NCBI GenBank assembly: GCA_037074705.1
Contig: CM073590.1
Location: forward strand, 240,779,101-240,843,100
Source: Zhengitettix transpicula
Taxonomy: Eukaryota; Arthropoda; Insecta; Orthoptera; Tetrigidae
Length of the DNA stretch: 64,000 bases
Reading direction: 5' to 3'
Position numbers and translations under genes: made by a program. The notes beneath the pieces are model-generated. The model was not told the origin of the DNA and ran no database searches. It worked only from the letters and a program-made list of their open reading frames with translations. Of this stretch, positions 60,101-64,000 are shown piece by piece. The first letter of the stretch is position 1. The number at the start of each line of letters is the position of its first letter.

Positions 60101-62624
60101 GCCAACCAATTTTCCAACTGTTGTTGGAATTTTGTGGGACGGACACGAGTACCTATAATGTAATGGAATAAAAATCAGTAAATTTATACAAAACATTACT
60201 GAAATATCACAAAACAATAAGTGAAACATATGGACAAAAATACATATTTACTGCATTAAAAACAACCTTTTTATGATTTTTTCAAGAAATTTAAGATTTG
60301 TTTAGATTTCCATCTTCAACCATTTCATTTTACATTCTTTTGAATGTATTTTTACAAAATTTCCACTGGTTTTCTCAAAATTTTAATCCATAATGTGACT
60401 AAATGGTTCCTTGTACAGGAAAGCCAATTCATCACATTGTGTGTGTGTGTTTATTAATTAACATCAATGGTTAAATGTACTCCAAATTGTCCTGTTCTGT
60501 TAATCTACAAATATTTGAAAGAACCATTTCTCATAATAAAACAAGTAATTAATGTTTTCTAGAAATCCTTCTCACAAATGATTTGATTTCAACAGCTTTT
60601 TTTTACAAGGATCTCATAAATGATTTAACAGAATATTATTATTCTTTCATTCATGTAAAAAGTTGCAGACCAATTCTACTGTTCGTAGAGTAACGAGTCT
60701 TTGAAAATTAGATTTAAAGTATGAGCTTCGCACTATCCAATCTAGCTGAATAGAATTTGTGCAGTCCTCTGAGGAAAAAGAAAATACTAATTATCATGTA
60801 AATAATTATGACATAGTGAAATATTTACCTGTTTTCAACCAATGCAGTAAATCTTTTTCAAAATTTTTCAAACAAAACAAGAAGTTATCTTCTTGTGTGT
60901 ACTCCAAAGGTTGTCTAGTGTCAATAGATACTGCATAATAACGTCCATCTGGACCTTGAACTTTATCCACCTCATCAGCACCGAGAAATGTTTCATCCGG
61001 TACACTGTACCAGCCAGTATAAACTCCATATCGTATTTCATTTCGATCGAACAGTCTTTTCTGAAATATAAATTTGAGATATAGATAAGTACAGGATAAT
61101 ATATCCATTAATTTAATATGGAAATAAGTTAATTGGTTAGAAATTAAAGAATTTCCTAGTAAATTTGGTGAAAAAATAGTTCTCATGGTTTCACCATACC
61201 TGGCAACTGTGATATCAAAAAATATTGTCAATTTTTCCAATGGATATCTAGGAACTATTTTTAATATATCAATTGATAAAACATTTATTTCACCTTATAT
61301 CTATTACAATATTTCTGTGTATACATATTTATCTACTAGTGATTAAAACATTAATCTTTTAATATACTAATGTTTATCTCATTGCCGTTTCTCTACCATT
61401 TAGACCGTATAGTTAAAGATCTACCACCATTTCACAATTTCTGAGTGACTTAACACTCTTCTTTGATTTCATATAACCATCTATGACTAACTTGCTTATT
61501 TATGGTTATGCAGCATAAATTTACAATTTTTTTAAGACACCATTTTTTTAAATTTCAATTCTAAAAATTTGTCCTGAATAAGTGAACCTTTCCCAAAAAT
61601 AAAATTTAACCAATAGGTTTATTATCCTGAACATTCCTTATATCTTTAGCATTGCAAACTTATTTACTGTGCCTTACTTGCCCAACATCTGGTTCTCTTC
61701 CCAGTGTGCTCTTATTTAATTAAATGATATTAACCCTCAGATATAATTTTAAAAAGTTAACACTTAAGAAAAGGATTGATGAACAATAAAAATTAATTTT
61801 TGTTAAAATTATTTTTACTCTATTTTCTACTTTAAAAATAAGTTATTATATTCTGTTTACAACTTATTTGACACTCAAGTTAATATGTTTAAGTATAAAA
61901 ATATGACATGATTCAAATGTACTCTTTCTAATTCTGATATTTTAGAATTCATGCTTAACATGGATTACATTTTTCAGACCAATTGTAAATTTCTTAGCTT
62001 TCGATTTAAAAAAATCTTAAATGTGGTAGAAAAAAGAAAAACATATTACCTATCCATTAATTATTATAAACAAGTTACATTTACCAGCTATTTACCCAGA
62101 AGTGATGAACTGCTTGCCTGTGTCTTTCTTCTGTTGTTCGGATGAAGTCTGTAAAATCGACATCATGAGCCCTGAAGAGCGACAAGTATTTTTCTGAAAT
62201 ACCATCACAATATTGGATCAAAGACAACTTTGAATCTTTTGCAGCTTGCTCAATTTTGACCCCATACTCATCTGTGCCAGTTCCCAAAATGACCTTCACT
62301 TCGTGTTGAAGTTTTTCAAACCTCAACACAGCATCTGCTACAACTGCACTGTACAGATGTCCAATGTGAGGTTCTGTAACATAATTCAAAATTACTCATG
62401 AAATTTGTTTTAACAACCATCTGCTGCTCCATTGCAAAATGAAAAGGTACGGAAGAAAAATAAGTTACAAATTAAATTTTGTGATCATTAAAGTGATGAA
62501 AACAAATAGAAATCTTACTTGCATTTACATAAAATATCGGGGTCGTGACGAAGTATGAGCTTTTATATCTTTTTAACGTGTTGCAGGTTTGAGTAAAACT
62601 GGCTATTCTCCTGAATTTATTCAT
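56780..62624 (-). CDS. MARS2: Mitochondrial methionyl-tRNA synthetase, complete 7-exon gene
   Basis: Class I aminoacyl-tRNA synthetase that charges mitochondrial tRNA-Met with methionine in the matrix. Coding exons on the minus strand are 62624-62519, 62373-62096, 61060-60829, 60152-59894, 59472-59261, 58597-58400 and 57141-56780. They total 1647 nt (548 aa plus TAG). Every intron is GT-AG and every phase joins. Residues 1-23 are rich in K/R and lack acidic residues, as expected of a mitochondrial leader. The catalytic domain follows, with [10 protein letters not shown] at about 25-34, HIGH at 38-41, GWYSVPDE in exon 3 and VSRP in exon 4. KISKR at 325-329 is the KMSKS loop. The C-terminal part is the helical anticodon-binding domain, with [10 protein letters not shown] at 455-464. 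Length fits the mitochondrial type (human about 590 aa), and there is no C-terminal tRNA-binding extension. The start is the first ATG of an exon whose 3' end joins in frame. No neighbouring gene is visible, and the cognate tRNA is not in the window. Confidence 0.94.
58400..58597 (-). CDS. MARS2: MARS2 exon 6: start of the anticodon-binding domain
   Basis: This 198-nt exon begins after GTGAAG (AT joins the A of exon 5 to make Asn363). It encodes [15 protein letters not shown], the conserved helix at the start of the class Ia anticodon-binding domain. It ends ACTG|GTAAGT. Confidence 0.92.
59261..59472 (-). CDS. MARS2: MARS2 exon 5: KMSKS-loop exon
   Basis: This 212-nt exon encodes [14 protein letters not shown], followed by KISKRKGN (KISKR at 325-329), a normal variant of the KMSKS ATP-binding loop. 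[14 protein letters not shown] follows. The acceptor is TTTCTTAG. The donor is GGAA|GTAAGT. Confidence 0.94.
59894..60152 (-). CDS. MARS2: MARS2 exon 4: catalytic core
   Basis: This 259-nt exon begins after ATTATAG and ends CTCAA|GTGAGG (phase 2). It encodes TRVRP, then DLSVSRP, then [19 protein letters not shown] and VIGKDIL. These are hallmark class Ia MetRS segments that form the methionine pocket and lead towards the KMSKS loop. Confidence 0.94.
60829..61060 (-). CDS. MARS2: MARS2 exon 3: connective peptide region
   Basis: This 232-nt exon starts in phase 0 after TATATTTCAG and ends ACAG|GTAAAT in phase 1. It encodes [15 protein letters not shown], which aligns with the GWYS/C..DE(T/C)F segment of mitochondrial and bacterial single-zinc or zinc-less MetRS. 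No CxxC zinc knuckle is present. Confidence 0.92.
62096..62373 (-). CDS. MARS2: MARS2 exon 2: HIGH motif
   Basis: This 278-nt exon carries the ATP-binding HIGH signature (residues 38-41), followed by [10 protein letters not shown] and the stretch ending HFW at residue 128. The acceptor is TTACAG|AA at 62374. The donor is TGG|GTAAATAG, phase 0. Confidence 0.93.
62519..62624 (-). CDS. MARS2: MARS2 exon 1: mitochondrial leader and start of the Rossmann fold
   Basis: This 106-nt exon encodes 35 residues plus one base. It opens with ATG at 62624-62622 and ends in [11 protein letters not shown], the conserved first beta strand of methionyl-tRNA synthetases. The donor after 62519 reads A|GTAAGAT. 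Its single leftover A joins AA of exon 2 to give Lys36, just before PHIGH. The first 23 residues contain K/R at 3, 5, 6, 18, 19 and 21 and no D/E, as expected of a matrix-targeting peptide. No upstream in-frame ATG is obvious nearby. Confidence 0.9.
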
Positions 62625-64000
62625 ATCTTTATTTTTAAACAAATAATCCGAATTACTTGTCAGTACAAGAAATGGTTTTACAAGTATAATTCGTCATCAT
62701 TTGGAAGTTTCATTTTGACGTTAAATTAATAACAATGTTTCTCAAATAAATCAAGGGAAACAATCGAATTTCCTTATTTATTTTTTCCGGGCAAAGTATA
62801 AGTTTTCATTTCTTAATTACCTCCCACTCCACGTCAAAGAGCTATTACCAACACTGCAACTTAAAATGTTCCTAACATAAGAAGTCTACCTCCCACAATG
62901 TTCAATAATTCTGGACTTTTATTATTCAAATATTATTTTAAAAATTATTTCTCATAACTGATCCAAAAAGTTTTTGACAAGTGATTTGAATTACAATGCT
63001 CTTATAGCGACATGTTCTTTTCACGTTTATTTGATATTTCTCAAAAATTGTATTATAATAAATTATAATTTCGTTATACCAAGTGTTTTTGGCACAGAAA
63101 ATGTAATTTAACAGTTCATCCTATCATAATTGAAACTTAGATATGCGTTATTGTATTTATTTCCCGATTTTTCACAGTTTTAATTAATTTATGCTTAACT
63201 GAAATCAACTGGTTGCATTGTTCGCATTTATTTTTCCCTTTTATGTCATTATCTTTCGTCATCCAGAGGCAGGAAGAATAAGAATATTTTTAAAGGTTGA
63301 CGCGGAAAAAATAAAAATAGAGGAAAGAGAAATTGTATAAAATTTTTAGGTCTAATAAAAACATTTTTACATGAGGGTGGAGAGAATCACAATGAAGTGA
63401 AGAAATTTAGTTGAAAAATAAATAACAATATACTGTTGGGCAATCTTTAATAACATATTAGATACGAAACAATCATTACAAATTTACCTCAGCTTTATTT
63501 TAAATTTAAATGTTTGGGGTAATAACAGAAAAAAAATTGTATCAAGAGTACCACGAGTTTAAAGAATAGTGCGGTATTGTACATTCCTGTGATACTCTAC
63601 TTGTTCCAATTTCACCTTGAGCAATTTGTCAGCCAACACAAACTGCATTCTCTCACCCCAAATACTTTTCTTAGCCTAAATAGTTGTAGAATTAAATAAA
63701 ACAACACTTGCAAAGACAGTATAAACTTTTTCCATTTTATATAGAATAATCTCAAACCCAAACTTGGGCTAAGACTGGACAATAAAAAGCAAATGCACAG
63801 TTGTTTTGTCTCAAATATAATGGATATTTTATTCCAAATCCCTGAGATGAAAGTGTTTTAAAAAACTGGTGATGAGGGTAGAACATGCCCCAGTGAAGCT
63901 GTACAGACGTGTTTTTGTTGCCTGGACAAATATTTCCAATACTGTAATGAAGAATGTACCAGAAATGTAAACAAATATCTTCTATTGAAATTCATTCATC
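62625..64000. other. Upstream flank of MARS2, no gene recognised
   Basis: AT-rich DNA upstream of the MARS2 start. It should hold the promoter and 5' UTR, but no clear TATA or initiator could be assigned. No protein similarity or repeat was recognised on either strand. Confidence 0.5.

Noticed and set aside
60806..61240. Extended 144-codon frame reading through the MARS2 exon 3 acceptor and donor
   Set aside because: The N-terminal ~60 codons are intron. A good TATATTTCAG acceptor and family alignment place the exon start at 61060.

Overview
This window is a stretch of an animal nuclear genome, most likely an invertebrate and plausibly an arthropod. The evidence is an intron-containing nuclear gene with GT-AG introns, AT-rich DNA, tRNA-derived SINEs, a decayed mariner, and several kinds of retroelement debris. 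I cannot name the species from sequence alone.

Only one real protein-coding gene is visible. It is a complete seven-exon gene on the minus strand (62624 down to 56780) for mitochondrial methionyl-tRNA synthetase (MARS2-like, 548 aa). It includes a short first exon with a mitochondrial-type leader, the HIGH and KISKR signatures and a C-terminal anticodon-binding domain. All six introns obey GT-AG and all codon phases join.

The other ~56 kb is repeats and unassigned DNA. (1) A ~480-570 bp dispersed element, here called R1, has 16 recognisable copies. Two carry exact 11-12 bp target-site duplications, so it moved by retrotransposition. It has tandem hairpins at its 5' end and variable 3' tails: A-rich, (TTC)n or (TA)n. 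(2) Three tRNA-headed SINEs lie at 31.7, 32.9 and 39.6 kb, one with a 14-bp target duplication. (3) Two LTR-like families (T1 and T2) begin TGTA and end TACA and sit beside or inside (TA)n runs. One T1 copy is followed by a primer-binding-site-like sequence. (4) Inverted-repeat (foldback) elements carry a recurring motif, CTGANGA + one base + stem-loop + GAAACGTxG. Its stem varies by paired changes, and it resembles a hammerhead ribozyme core of the kind known from Penelope-like elements. A related motif is embedded in a ~420-bp tandem array at 42.0-43.7 kb. (5) Non-LTR reverse-transcriptase fragments lie at 3.1, 8.6, 23.7, 44.0, 50.9 and 51.3 kb. A mariner transposase remnant sits at 51.8-52.3 kb.

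Layout: 0-31 kb is repeats with long AT-rich stretches. 29.8-31.2, 36.5-37.4 and 47.9-48.7 kb are clusters of rearranged R1 copies. 37.9-38.7 and 42.0-43.7 kb are tandem arrays. 51.0-53.8 kb is a 2.8-kb inverted duplication around the dead mariner. 56.8-62.6 kb is the synthetase gene. The most unusual material is the foldback/hammerhead-like family and its tandem relative.
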